From Cytophagales bacterium (GTDB lineage Bacteria; Bacteroidota; Bacteroidia; Cytophagales; Microscillaceae), in assembly GCA_004293905.1 (NCBI GenBank), contig RDZE01000028.1, forward strand, positions 1 through 64,000: a stretch of 64,000 bases of DNA. Reading direction: 5' to 3'. Under the pieces are notes generated by a model. It was not told where the DNA came from. It saw nothing but the letters and a program-made list of their open reading frames with translations, and did not search any database. This document shows, piece by piece, positions 17,673 through 27,015 of this stretch (its first letter is position 1; each line of letters opens with the position of its first letter). Position numbers and translations under genes: made by a program.

Positions 17673-20516
17673 TTATTTTTTAATTATTTTTTGGCTCATA
17701 GGCGTACTCTCTATTGTTACCTCTTCGATGACTTCGCCTGCGAGTACTTTTTTTGCTATTTGTACTATTGCCCATTCAGCTTCTTTTTTCGTATGACTTT
17801 CGGCTAATTCGAGCAGTAATTCAGTATCAGTAGTTAGGTTTTGGGCTATTCTTTTTTTGATATTTTCTTTTGCTTTTCGGTTTTTGTTTCTCATTCTGAG
17901 CATTTCTTTGTCAAATTGAGCCACAAACGGTAAATCTTGAATATCTTTGTTATTATCTATAGCATTGGCTACAAAAGTTTGTATTTTCTTATCGGCGTGT
18001 TCTGCCAAAAATGCTAAAATAGCCCCTTCATATTGAAAATTTTGCTGGCGTGTTTCCAAAAAAGCAAGTCCAAATTGGCGTACTTCTGCCTTAGGGCTAT
18101 CAATGAGTACTAAGGCGGCTTCTTTCTCTATATCACTTTTTGGTGTTATATGTGTATAAAAATTTTGCGCACTTTGGACAGCATCGGGCATCAAAGATTC
18201 TAACATTTGCAATCCAAAACTTATAGATATGCCTTGTTCCTCTGCCCACTCAATGGCTTTGTGGCGAAGTGTGGGCATTTTGTGTATCACAAGTTTATAA
18301 AGCAAAGGGGTATCCATTGCAAAAAGTTGTTTGTTTTGAGAGAACCATTGCAACAATAAGTCCTCAAAAGCATCATCTTCTATATCAATAACTGTTGTAT
18401 CGGTTTGTGTCAAAAATAAGGATTGAAAATAGGCATTGGCTACGATACGTTGATTAAGAAGGCTGTTAGGGTTTTGAATGACACGCTCGATAATATCTTT
18501 CCAGAAACCTACTTCTTTTTGTTTTTCAGCAAATAAATCATATACCTTGTCTTTGAGGTTTTCCCAGCTTTCGGGTGTAGATTGATTGATGATGTCTAAA
18601 AAATGTGTGTCTTTGAGGTTTTCAAAAAGCCATTCTAAAAGTGATTCAGGCAGGTTTTGAGCTTCGGTGTATAGTATATTGGGTTTATTGGCAAAAGCCT
18701 CTAAAAAGCGCGTCTTTTTCTTACTATTTTCTAATTGAACAATAAAATTCAGGAACTCCGCTTTTAACTTATTTTCTTGAAAAACTGCCAAAATGAGGTG
18801 CTCTACTACTGAATCGCTCATTTTACAATCTTGTAAAATTCTGAAAAAACATTCTTTGAGCCATACATCGCTTTCAGCTTGTATGACAAACTGCTTTATT
18901 TGCCAAAAGTAACTTTCTATCTTCCGTTCTACTAATTGTTTAAGTAGTTTTTCAAAAATAGGCTTTCTGAGTTCTTCAGGTAGTTTTTTAAGCGTGGCAA
19001 AAGAAGTACCAATGTACGCACTCATTATATCTACTAACTGAGCAATGAGATGACTGATAAAATGAGCATCATTGACAGAAAAAAGTTGTTGTAAGGTAGC
19101 ATCGGGCAAGTTATTGATTTCTTGCCGATAATACTTCAAATAACTCACCAAAGAAGTACGCCCTAAGTAGGATTCTAATGTTAGAGGCAGGTAAAAAGGT
19201 TTACTTTTATAACTTTTTCCCAAAATCAAATCCATCATTTTCTTAGCCCAATACCAATAGTTGTACCCTGTTCTATTTATCAATTGCCAACCGAAATCGA
19301 CCGCATAAAAACTCTCTCTAAACAAATAAGGTTGAAAAAATTGCCTCCGAGGGTGTCGGTTTTTAGGAAATTGCATAATCAGTACAGTGCTCATCTGCGC
19401 ATACAATTGGTCTTTATGAGGGGTTCTTTCTTTGCCCAAAAGCCCTAACCAATACAAGGTTTCGTTGGCTTTTGCTTGTTTTATTGCCTTGAGAATCAAT
19501 TTCTGAAAAACGGGCGCAGGGTCATTTATAAACAAGGGCGCAAGTACGAGTACAGTTTTCGAGTTCAAAATGTCTTTGTCTTTTTCTATCAGTGCTATTA
19601 GTTCAGTACGAGCCCTTCGGGTTATTTTATTTTGTTGTATAGAACTATGTACATATTCTAATAGTGCCTTCTGAACATTTTTTTGCCACTCTTCCGATTG
19701 CTTTGGGCGTTTTTCTACAATATTTTGAATATTTTTTTTGAGTTGTGCAGGTGCATAAAAATACAAAGCGGCGTATAGTTTTGGCGAAATCGATTGATAA
19801 ATCAGTTGGTCGTAGGTTTGCTTTATCGCTTCTTTTTTCAGCCAAGCCGATGGACTATTGAAATAATGCAACAATTTTTCATCACTTTGTTTGGGTAACC
19901 CTCCTACATTGTTTTGCAGAAAAACAAGTAATAAAGTTTCTTCTATTTGCCAAGGCAATATATAGGGTGTTAAAGAAAAAAGTTCTTGTATGTTTGTTTG
20001 CCAAATCTCAGGGAGTCGTTGTTCTTTATGATGGTATTGTATAAAATTCTTTTTAAGCGAATAAGCACTATTAAACTTTGCTTTGTACCTCCGCGAATTT
20101 CCATACAAGGCATCACCCAAAAGCCATTGGCTTTTCATATCCAAGCTATTTTTCCCGATTTGAGCCTTCAACAAGTGCATCACCCAACCCCAATAAATGG
20201 CAGGTTGTTCTTTAGCAAAAAATTGCATCAATCGGCGTGCACGCCTTTTCATATAAAAAAGAGTCTTATGAGTCGGAAACTTGCTTTTTATACTTTGCGT
20301 ACTTTCTGCATCTATTCTACTAAGCAACTGCGCCATCAAACTAATCGCATAAGGCTGAGGCAACTCTCCTTCTTGTTTGAGCAGTTTTTTTTCTGCTTCT
20401 TTGTAAATATGCTTTATCTTCTGCCAATAATTTTCGGCAAAAGGGGCAGTTTGAAGGAAATAGAGTGTTTTTTTTAGCTCTTCCTCATTAGAAGGGGGAA
20501 AATTGGACTCCACCAT
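17673..20516 (-). CDS. large helical-repeat protein of unknown function
   Basis: 947 residues, cytosolic, without a signal peptide or transmembrane helix. It is almost entirely helical, with repeated amphipathic units rich in Leu, Lys, Glu and Trp; the C-terminal part (about 700-880) resembles HEAT-like repeats (YKLVIHKMPTLRHKAIEWAEEQG, then ALVLIDSPKAEVRQFGLAFLE). An aromatic patch near residue 420 (NRTGYNYWYWAKK) is distinctive. No catalytic or nucleotide-binding motif is seen. It precedes the yidD-gldD gene by 22 bases, so the two are probably co-transcribed. A scaffolding function is only inferred. Confidence 0.75.
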   Translation of the reverse strand: MVESNFPPSNEEELKKTLYFLQTAPFAENYWQKIKHIYKEAEKKLLKQEGELPQPYAISLMAQLLSRIDAESTQSIKSKFPTHKTLFYMKRRARRLMQFFAKEQPAIYWGWVMHLLKAQIGKNSLDMKSQWLLGDALYGNSRRYKAKFNSAYSLKKNFIQYHHKEQRLPEIWQTNIQELFSLTPYILPWQIEETLLLVFLQNNVGGLPKQSDEKLLHYFNSPSAWLKKEAIKQTYDQLIYQSISPKLYAALYFYAPAQLKKNIQNIVEKRPKQSEEWQKNVQKALLEYVHSSIQQNKITRRARTELIALIEKDKDILNSKTVLVLAPLFINDPAPVFQKLILKAIKQAKANETLYWLGLLGKERTPHKDQLYAQMSTVLIMQFPKNRHPRRQFFQPYLFRESFYAVDFGWQLINRTGYNYWYWAKKMMDLILGKSYKSKPFYLPLTLESYLGRTSLVSYLKYYRQEINNLPDATLQQLFSVNDAHFISHLIAQLVDIMSAYIGTSFATLKKLPEELRKPIFEKLLKQLVERKIESYFWQIKQFVIQAESDVWLKECFFRILQDCKMSDSVVEHLILAVFQENKLKAEFLNFIVQLENSKKKTRFLEAFANKPNILYTEAQNLPESLLEWLFENLKDTHFLDIINQSTPESWENLKDKVYDLFAEKQKEVGFWKDIIERVIQNPNSLLNQRIVANAYFQSLFLTQTDTTVIDIEDDAFEDLLLQWFSQNKQLFAMDTPLLYKLVIHKMPTLRHKAIEWAEEQGISISFGLQMLESLMPDAVQSAQNFYTHITPKSDIEKEAALVLIDSPKAEVRQFGLAFLETRQQNFQYEGAILAFLAEHADKKIQTFVANAIDNNKDIQDLPFVAQFDKEMLRMRNKNRKAKENIKKRIAQNLTTDTELLLELAESHTKKEAEWAIVQIAKKVLAGEVIEEVTIESTPMSQKIIKK

Positions 20517-20567
20517 GTACGCGCTGTTCTAATTTTGATAATAAAGTAAGCAATTTGGCATTTTTTT

Positions 20568-20597
20568 TTTGATTATACAATTTTTCTCTTAAATTTG
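20568..20597 (+). promoter_or_regulatory. promoter of the Nudix gene
   Basis: TTTG at 20568-20571 and TAAATTTG at 20590-20597, separated by 18 bases; the coding start is at 20618. Close to the Bacteroidota consensus. Confidence 0.6.
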
Positions 20598-20617
20598 TCA
20601 AAAAACCCTCCTTGTTT

Positions 20618-21136
20618 ATGCCTAAAATCCAATATTGCCCTGTTTGTGCTGCCACACTTACACCACGCCAACTCCCAACTGAAGACCGCGAAAGGCTCGT
20701 CTGTAGTAACAACACTTGTAACTATATTCACTACGACAACCCCACCCCTGTTTTAGCGGCTATTGTTGAGTACGAAGGAAAAATACTTTTAGCACGCAAT
20801 ACGCTTTGGCCTCCACAATGGTTTGGCTTAATTACAGGCTTTTTAGAAAAAAATGAACACCCCACTGAGGGCATTCTTCGCGAAGTAAAAGAAGAAACAA
20901 ACTTAGACGGAAAAGTCATAGAATTAGTAGGGCTTTACACTTTTTTCAGAATGAACCAACTCATCATTGCTTATCATGTGGAAGCTACAGGCGAAATCAT
21001 ACTCAATGAGGAATTGGCAGAGTACAAACTCGTAGAGCCTCAAAAAGCAAGACCTTGGGGTTCGGGCACGGGCGATGCACTAAAAGATTGGTTGGCTAAA
21101 AGAGGTATTTTCAATGAACCAATACAACTGGGTTAA
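20618..21136 (+). CDS. Nudix hydrolase with zinc ribbon (NudC-like arrangement)
   Basis: 172 residues. A four-cysteine zinc ribbon (Cys7, Cys10, Cys29, Cys34) precedes a Nudix domain with an intact Nudix box (Gly74, Glu80, Arg88-Glu89, Glu92-Glu93, Gly98; REVKEETNLDG). Such enzymes hydrolyse nucleoside-diphosphate-X compounds; the zinc-ribbon layout recalls NADH pyrophosphatase-type proteins, but the protein is shorter than NudC, so the substrate is left open. ATG 20618 is used rather than TTG 20612. The next gene overlaps its end by 23 bases. Confidence 0.88.
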   Translation: MPKIQYCPVCAATLTPRQLPTEDRERLVCSNNTCNYIHYDNPTPVLAAIVEYEGKILLARNTLWPPQWFGLITGFLEKNEHPTEGILREVKEETNLDGKVIELVGLYTFFRMNQLIIAYHVEATGEIILNEELAEYKLVEPQKARPWGSGTGDALKDWLAKRGIFNEPIQLG

Positions 21137-21947
21137 AATCAGCCTTATAGGGCTCTTCATTAGTTTTTTTGCTTTGCCCCTTCTGAAAGCCCAAAAAAAC
21201 TACTATGCCATTGCCGATAGCCTATACAAGGCACACCTTTTAGAGGCTACTTTGCAATACTTAGATTCTGCATTGCTACAACCAGAAAACAACAACCTTA
21301 TAGAAAAAATCAGGGTAAAAAAAGGACTTATTTACTACGAATTTTCAAACTATAGTGCAGCCATCACCGAATATGAAGAAGCATTGCGCCAAAACAATAA
21401 AAACGCTGAAACCTACTATTATAGAGGTTTGTGTTTTTTTTATCTACAAAAATATACAGAAGCCAAACAAGACTTTGACCAAGCCATAATACTTCAGCCC
21501 CAATATGCCGAAGCACTCACCGCAAGAGGCTACCTCTTCGACCTACAACAAGAGCCTCAAAAAGCCCTGCAAGACTACTCAGAAGCCATCAAACAAAATC
21601 CCCAATATGCCCTTGCTTACTACAATAGAGCCCTCTCTTGGTACGACCAAAATAAAATAGAAGCTACTTTTGAAGATTTAGAAACCTGCCTACAAATTGC
21701 TCCTAAAATGGTAGAAGCACGCATCACATTAGGCTATTTGTACACTCAAGACAAAAAACACACAGAAGCACTCGAACAATTCAATCAAGCCATCAATATA
21801 GCCCCTCACCAGTCAGAAGCCTACTTCCAAAGAGCTTTGCTCTATCAAAAAATGAAGCAAAAAGAAAAAGCCTGCCAAGACTTTCAAAAAGCCATTGATT
21901 TAGGACATATAGAGGCTGAAAGCTACCAACAAAAATATTGCAAATAG
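21114..21947 (+). CDS. secreted TPR-repeat protein
   Basis: 277 residues with a signal peptide (ISLIGLFISFFALPLLKAQ) and about six to seven tetratricopeptide repeats from residue 30 to the end (for example AETYYYRGLCFFYLQKYTEA, then AYYNRALSWYDQNKIEA). TPRs are protein-binding scaffolds; here they are exported to the periplasm. Its start lies inside the 3' end of the Nudix gene (23-base overlap), suggesting coupling although no functional link is evident. Two other exported TPR proteins occur in the window (49329 and 50317). Confidence 0.85.
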   Translation: MNQYNWVKISLIGLFISFFALPLLKAQKNYYAIADSLYKAHLLEATLQYLDSALLQPENNNLIEKIRVKKGLIYYEFSNYSAAITEYEEALRQNNKNAETYYYRGLCFFYLQKYTEAKQDFDQAIILQPQYAEALTARGYLFDLQQEPQKALQDYSEAIKQNPQYALAYYNRALSWYDQNKIEATFEDLETCLQIAPKMVEARITLGYLYTQDKKHTEALEQFNQAINIAPHQSEAYFQRALLYQKMKQKEKACQDFQKAIDLGHIEAESYQQKYCK

Positions 21948-22024
21948 AACCTTTTGAGAAGCCTTTTCGTATGAAAAAGTAAAAAATTACTTTACAATTT
22001 GACACTCGAACTACTCTAACCCCC

Positions 22025-23701
22025 ATGAATAACAACGAATTAGCCTACCAAAATCCATTGTTAAAAAATTTAGAAAAAATAGCCAATGAATTCAAAAATT
22101 GCGAACTTAATGAAATTAACAAAAACAAAATAACTCAAAAGGTACAAGAAGAAATCAAAATTGCAGCTACTTTTTTGCACTGTTCCGAAGACGAAACTTG
22201 GTTATTTGCCGTACTTTTTGCCCTCAATATCAGTGGCAGAGATACTGACCTCGAAAGCCTCAATCAATACCTTAACAGTAGCCCCTTTTATGTAGTAAGC
22301 CTCATTCCTCTCTTAGAAGGACTTGCCAATAAAAGACTCATTATCAAAAACACTGGCTACGATTCTAAAATCATTGCTACAAGATTCCAAATATCGAGTT
22401 TTGTATTCAATGCCATTTCATTGAACAAAGCCGTTCCCAAACATCACGAATTTAATGATGTGTACGAAGTCATAGAGCGAATCAATGAAATGATATGCGA
22501 CCGCGAACGCAATAATCTTAGCACCGATGACCTTGTCAGCGAAGCTAAAAACTTGCTTTTGGCACAAAAAAACTACCCTATGATTCAGAAATTATTAGCA
22601 CTTGATTTTTCTGATGAAGATACCTTGCTGATGATATATCTATGTTATGTCTTTGCCAACGAAACGGGCGAAGCCGACATAGAAAGGTACATTTATTATG
22701 TATACGATTCTATAGGGGCAAAAATAAGAGCCAAAAAACATCTTTACTCTGGACAATCTATTTTGATAGACGAAGAATGGGTAAGTTTTCAAGAAGATAA
22801 TTTTTATGGAGGCAAAGAAATTGCACTAACAGACAAAAGCGTAGAATTACTTTTTGCAGAAGACATCAAAGCCGTAGAAAAAGGAAAATCTTTTAGCGCA
22901 AAATATTACAATGTATTCCTTCCCGATAAAATCAAAATCTCTCCACTATTTTTTAATCAACAAGAGCAAAAACAAACGAAACTACTCAAAGAACTACTTA
23001 TAGAAGAAAATTATCAAAAAACGATTCAAAAATTCAAATATCTTAACTATCCCGCAAGCATTACTGCATTGCTCTATGGCGACCCGGGAACAGGCAAAAC
23101 ACAAATTGGTTACAACATAGCACACCATACTCAACGCCCTTTATTAATGGTCGATATTGCCTCTATCAGAGATAAATATGTGGGCGAATCGGAGAAGAAA
23201 ATAAAACAAGTATTCAAACAATACAAACAAGCCTGCGAATACTACCCTACCACCCCTATTTTATTCTTCAATGAATCGGACGCACTCATCAGCAAGCGAT
23301 TTGAGGTCAATTCAAGTGTAGACCAAATGAACAATAGTATGCAAAATATACTTTTACAAGAGTTAGAAGATTTTGAGGGCATACTCATTGCTACTTCCAA
23401 TCTCAATGTCAATCTTGATAATGCTTTTGAAAGAAGATTTTTGTACAAAATCCGCTTTGATAAACCCGATACTGCTACACGAAAACTCATTTGGAAAAAT
23501 AAAATCCCTGAACTCTCTGCCGAAGATGCGGAACACTTAGCCGAACAATATGTGCTTACAGGTGGGCAAATTAATAATATTGTCAGAAAAACTGTCTTAG
23601 AAAATATACTTCAAGAAACCCCCTTAACAGTGAGTAATTTATTAGAGTACTGCGAACAAGAAATCATCAATCATTATCATCGTAATAAAGTAGGTTTCTA
23701 A
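22025..23701 (+). CDS. AAA-family ATPase
   Basis: 558 residues. The N-terminal 300 residues are helical and unassigned; the C-terminal AAA module has Walker A GDPGTGKT (352-359), a DKYVGESEKKIKQVF segment typical of classical AAA proteins, a Walker B-like ILFFNESD (412-419) in which the usual Asp is Asn416 while the Glu is kept, a sensor-1 IATSN, and an arginine pair FERRF. These proteins remodel or unfold substrates. The gene has no close partner: TPR gene 77 bases upstream and convergent nqrE downstream. The substrate is unknown. Confidence 0.85.
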   Translation: MNNNELAYQNPLLKNLEKIANEFKNCELNEINKNKITQKVQEEIKIAATFLHCSEDETWLFAVLFALNISGRDTDLESLNQYLNSSPFYVVSLIPLLEGLANKRLIIKNTGYDSKIIATRFQISSFVFNAISLNKAVPKHHEFNDVYEVIERINEMICDRERNNLSTDDLVSEAKNLLLAQKNYPMIQKLLALDFSDEDTLLMIYLCYVFANETGEADIERYIYYVYDSIGAKIRAKKHLYSGQSILIDEEWVSFQEDNFYGGKEIALTDKSVELLFAEDIKAVEKGKSFSAKYYNVFLPDKIKISPLFFNQQEQKQTKLLKELLIEENYQKTIQKFKYLNYPASITALLYGDPGTGKTQIGYNIAHHTQRPLLMVDIASIRDKYVGESEKKIKQVFKQYKQACEYYPTTPILFFNESDALISKRFEVNSSVDQMNNSMQNILLQELEDFEGILIATSNLNVNLDNAFERRFLYKIRFDKPDTATRKLIWKNKIPELSAEDAEHLAEQYVLTGGQINNIVRKTVLENILQETPLTVSNLLEYCEQEIINHYHRNKVGF

Positions 23702-23720
23702 ATACACAAAGGTTATTAAC

Positions 23721-23761
23721 AAAAAAAGAGGCTGTTTCTTGTAAAACAACCTCTTTTTTTT
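23721..23761. terminator. bidirectional terminator
   Basis: AAAAAAAGAGG (23721-23731) pairs with CCTCTTTTTTT (23750-23760), with an inner TGTTT/AAACA extension after one mismatch. It separates two convergent genes. Confidence 0.85.
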
Positions 23762-23777
23762 AGTAATAGAAAAGGTT

Positions 23778-24392
23778 TTATATCGCAAAACCCATAAAAC
23801 CTAAAAAGCCTAATGACATCAAACCTACCAAAATAAAAGTGATGCCCAAGCCACGTAAAGGTTTAGGAACATGCGAATATTTCATTTTCTCGCGCACGGC
23901 TGCCAACGCTACAATCGCTAATAACCAACCAATACCCGAACCAAAGCCATATACTGTAGCTTCTGCAAAGTTAAATGATTTTCCTAACATAAATAATGAA
24001 GCCCCTAAAATAGAGCAATTCACCGCTATCAGAGGAAGAAATATACCTAATGCGCCATACAAAGCAGGAGAAAATTTCTCTACCGCCATTTCTGTTAATT
24101 GTACGAAAGCCGCAATTACTGAAATAAACACAATGAAACTCAAAAAGCTCAGGTCTATCTTAGCCAAATCGCTGCTAATCCAAGCCATTGCGCCGGGGCG
24201 TAAAAAATAATATTGTACCAGCCAATTCAAAGGCACTGTAGCAGCTAAAACAAATACTACCGCAATCCCCAAACCTAAGGCTGTTTTTACATTCTTCGAA
24301 ACGGCTAAGTAAGAGCACATTCCTAAGAAGTAAGCAAATATCATATTTTCTACAAAAATTGAACGTACACCTATGCTAATTAAATTTTCCAT
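23778..24392 (-). CDS. nqrE: Na+-translocating NADH:quinone reductase subunit E
   Basis: NqrE is one of the membrane subunits of the sodium-pumping NADH dehydrogenase. The 204-residue protein has six transmembrane helices and the family patterns [18 protein letters not shown] (Cys26) and [13 protein letters not shown] (Cys126), the two cysteines thought to hold an iron-sulfur centre with NqrD. The wording and length favour NqrE over the related RnfA. Unusually it is monocistronic: the neighbours are a convergent AAA ATPase and a divergent dcp, with no nqrA-D or nqrF in the window. Confidence 0.9.
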   Translation of the reverse strand: MENLISIGVRSIFVENMIFAYFLGMCSYLAVSKNVKTALGLGIAVVFVLAATVPLNWLVQYYFLRPGAMAWISSDLAKIDLSFLSFIVFISVIAAFVQLTEMAVEKFSPALYGALGIFLPLIAVNCSILGASLFMLGKSFNFAEATVYGFGSGIGWLLAIVALAAVREKMKYSHVPKPLRGLGITFILVGLMSLGFLGFMGFAI

Positions 24393-24445
24393 ACTTTTCT
24401 GAATTTTTTTGCTAAATTATACCTTTTTTTTTATCTGAACAAATA

Positions 24446-24453
24446 ATTTATTT
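24446..24453 (+). promoter_or_regulatory. -7 box before dcp
   Basis: TATTTTTG matches TAnnTTTG and lies 45 bases before the dcp ATG. No clear -33 TTTG is present. Confidence 0.45.
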
Positions 24454-24498
24454 CTTATTTTTGTCAAATCCTCTGAAAATAATCTGAAAATAAATAAC

Positions 24499-26538
24499 AT
24501 GAACCAAAACCCTTTATTAATGCCTTTTACATTGGCATACGAAGCCTCTCCTTTTCATCAAATACAATTAGAACACTATTTGCCTGCCTTCGAAAAAGCT
24601 ATTGAAGAGGCAAAAACCAACATCGCCACCATCAAAACACAATCAACCTTCACTTTTGCGAATACTATAGAAGCTCTCGAAAAAGCAGATGGCTTACTCA
24701 ATAGAATTTCCTCTATTTTTTTCAACCTGAACGAAGCCAATACGAGCGAAGCCATGCAGAATTTAGCACAAACGCTCTCTCCTATGCTGGCGGCTTATAG
24801 CAATGATGTGCTGTTAGATGCGCAACTTTTCCAAGCCATAGAAGCCGTATATGCCCAAAAAGATACCCTCTCTCTCAATGTAGAACAACAAACTTTGCTG
24901 AGCAAAACCTATAAAAGTTTTGTCAGAAATGGTGCAAAACTTTTGCCTGAAGCCAAAGAAAAAATCAGAGAAATAGACCAAGAGTTAGCCAAACTTTCGC
25001 TGCAATTTGGACAAAATGTATTGGCTGAAACCAACGAATATCAGTTAGTCATAGAAAAAGCAAGCGACTTAGCAGGACTTCCCGATGAAGTAATAGAGGT
25101 AGCCAAACAAACCGCTTCGCAAAAAGGCAAGCCCGATTGTTGGATTTTCACTTTGCAAATGCCCAGTTATATTGCCTTTATGACCTATAGTGAACAACGC
25201 GCACTACGCCACGAAATGTTTTTAGCACACAATAGCAAAGGATTTAAAAACAATACACACGATAACCGTACTATAGTAAACAGAATAGTACAACTCCGCC
25301 ATCAACGTGCTCAAATTTTGGGTTATGAAAGCCACGCACATTTTATATTGGAAGAAAGAATGGCTGAAAACCCGCAAAAAGTAAATCATTTTTTGAAAGA
25401 ATTACTCCAAAAAGCCAAACCTTCTGCGCAAAAAGAAATGGAAGAATTGGCAAATTATGCACAGAAAATCGATGCAATAGACCGATTAGAAAGATGGGAC
25501 TATGCCTACTATGCAGAAAAACTAAAAAAAGAGAAATTTGCCATAGATGACGAAATGCTAAAACCCTATTTCAAACTTGAGAATGTGATAGAGGGCGTTT
25601 TTAAAGTTGCTGAAAAGCTATACGAACTCACTTTTGTAGCCCGTAACGACCTGCCAACCTACCACCCAGAAGTAAAGGCTTATGAAGTGAAAAACAAACA
25701 AGACGAATATGTAGCCCTTTTCTATGCCGATTTTTTCCCCAGAGAGAGCAAAAGAGGAGGAGCTTGGATGACTTCTTTCAAAGGACAATTCAAAGACCAA
25801 AACCAAGACTCACGCCCCCATATTTCTATAGTGTGCAATTTTTCGCCTTCTACTCCCCAAAAACCTTCTTTACTCACTTTCAATGAAGCTCTTACTTTGT
25901 TCCACGAATTTGGGCATGCCCTTCATGGTATGTTGGCAAAAGGACAATACCAAAGCCTTTCGGGAACGCATGTATTTTGGGACTTTGTGGAGTTGCCTTC
26001 ACAAATCTTAGAAAATTGGCTCTATGAAAAAGAATGTCTGGATTTATTTGCCAAACACTACGAAACACAAGCCCCTATCCCTGCTGAAATGATAGAGAAA
26101 ATAAAAGAAAGTGCTAATTTTATGAGTGGCTATCAGACACTTCGTCAGCTTAGTTTCGGAATGTTAGATATGGCTTGGCACACACACACTGATGCTTCAG
26201 AGGCAGATTTGTATTCTTTTGAGCGAAGTGTGGTAAAGGAAACCGACTTGTTGCCTGTGGTTGAAAATACAAGTATTAGTTGTAGTTTTTCGCATATTTT
26301 TCAGGGGGGGTACTCCGCTGGTTACTATAGTTATAAGTGGGCAGAGGTATTAGATGCAGATGCTTTTGAGTATTTCCAAGAAAAAGGAATTTTCAATAAA
26401 GACATAGCCCAATCGTTCCAAAAGAATATTCTTTCGGCGGGAGGAAGTGAGCATCCTATGATACTCTACAAAAGATTTCGCGGACAAGAACCTACTATTG
26501 AAGCCCTACTAAGAAGGTCGGGGTTGTTACAACAGTAG
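24499..26538 (+). CDS. dcp: M3 family peptidyl-dipeptidase Dcp
   Basis: Zinc metallopeptidase that removes dipeptides from the C-terminus of oligopeptides. The 679-residue protein matches Dcp over its whole length, from the N-terminal NPLLMPFTLAYEASPFHQI to a C-terminal HIFQGGYSAGYYSYKWAEV motif. The active site HEFGHALHG is at residues 469-475 and the third zinc ligand is likely the Glu of FVELPSQILENW. There is no signal peptide, so it is predicted to be cytosolic, which differs from periplasmic Dcp in some bacteria. The related PrlC is a less likely identity because the C-terminal half follows Dcp wording. Confidence 0.9.
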   Translation: MNQNPLLMPFTLAYEASPFHQIQLEHYLPAFEKAIEEAKTNIATIKTQSTFTFANTIEALEKADGLLNRISSIFFNLNEANTSEAMQNLAQTLSPMLAAYSNDVLLDAQLFQAIEAVYAQKDTLSLNVEQQTLLSKTYKSFVRNGAKLLPEAKEKIREIDQELAKLSLQFGQNVLAETNEYQLVIEKASDLAGLPDEVIEVAKQTASQKGKPDCWIFTLQMPSYIAFMTYSEQRALRHEMFLAHNSKGFKNNTHDNRTIVNRIVQLRHQRAQILGYESHAHFILEERMAENPQKVNHFLKELLQKAKPSAQKEMEELANYAQKIDAIDRLERWDYAYYAEKLKKEKFAIDDEMLKPYFKLENVIEGVFKVAEKLYELTFVARNDLPTYHPEVKAYEVKNKQDEYVALFYADFFPRESKRGGAWMTSFKGQFKDQNQDSRPHISIVCNFSPSTPQKPSLLTFNEALTLFHEFGHALHGMLAKGQYQSLSGTHVFWDFVELPSQILENWLYEKECLDLFAKHYETQAPIPAEMIEKIKESANFMSGYQTLRQLSFGMLDMAWHTHTDASEADLYSFERSVVKETDLLPVVENTSISCSFSHIFQGGYSAGYYSYKWAEVLDADAFEYFQEKGIFNKDIAQSFQKNILSAGGSEHPMILYKRFRGQEPTIEALLRRSGLLQQ

Positions 26539-26556
26539 CAGACTGAGTAGGATAAA

Positions 26557-26610
26557 AAAAGTAAATTGAGTAGTTCCTTAAAAATGAAATTACTCGATTT
26601 ACTTTTCTTT
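26557..26610. terminator. bidirectional terminator between dcp and siaC
   Basis: A 16-base stem, AAAAGTAAATTGAGTA (26557-26572) with TACTCGATTTACTTTT (26591-26606) and one T-G wobble, lies between convergent genes. Confidence 0.75.
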
Positions 26611-26626
26611 AAAAAATATAGTGGAA

Positions 26627-27010
26627 CTATCCTTTTTCTATCAGTTCGATGTCAAGATTAATCAGTGATTTGAAATCACCACCAGACTCTTCCATGTCTT
26701 CATCTCCTTCATCGAACATCCATTTTACTTTCACCAACTTACTTCCGTGTTTTTCTTTCAACTGTTCGAGTTTTCTTAGCAAATCTAAAATACATTTAGA
26801 AGATGCAGTGTTAAAATACTCAAGGTTGAATACCATGGTAGTTTCCTCTTTTGGGGTCTCCATGTAGGAGTCTAACCAATCGAAAAGTGGTTTGTAAAAA
26901 GTAATAGAGTTCTCAGGTATAGAGCGACCAGCGACTTCGAGTCGTCCTGAGTTGGCATCAAAATGTACATAGGGCGTTCTTACGCTTCCTTCAATGTGTA
27001 TATTTTCCAT
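26627..27010 (-). CDS. siaC: SiaC family regulatory phosphoprotein (DUF1987)
   Basis: 127 residues with the full DUF1987 pattern: an N-terminal TPYVHFD strand, GRSIPENSITFYKPLFDWL, and YFNTASSK (65-72). The Thr in this motif falls at position 68, the position reported as the phosphosite in Pseudomonas aeruginosa SiaC. There SiaC is phosphorylated by SiaB, dephosphorylated by the SpoIIE-type phosphatase SiaA, and controls a diguanylate cyclase and biofilm formation. Here siaB is 5 bases upstream. No diguanylate cyclase (GGDEF) was found in the window, so its downstream target differs or lies elsewhere. Confidence 0.88.
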   Translation of the reverse strand: MENIHIEGSVRTPYVHFDANSGRLEVAGRSIPENSITFYKPLFDWLDSYMETPKEETTMVFNLEYFNTASSKCILDLLRKLEQLKEKHGSKLVKVKWMFDEGDEDMEESGGDFKSLINLDIELIEKG

Positions 27011-27015
27011 TTAAT

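Noticed and set aside
23778..24392. RnfA/RsxA rather than NqrE
   Set aside because: The N-terminal VRSIFVENM pattern and length fit NqrE better, though the two families are related.
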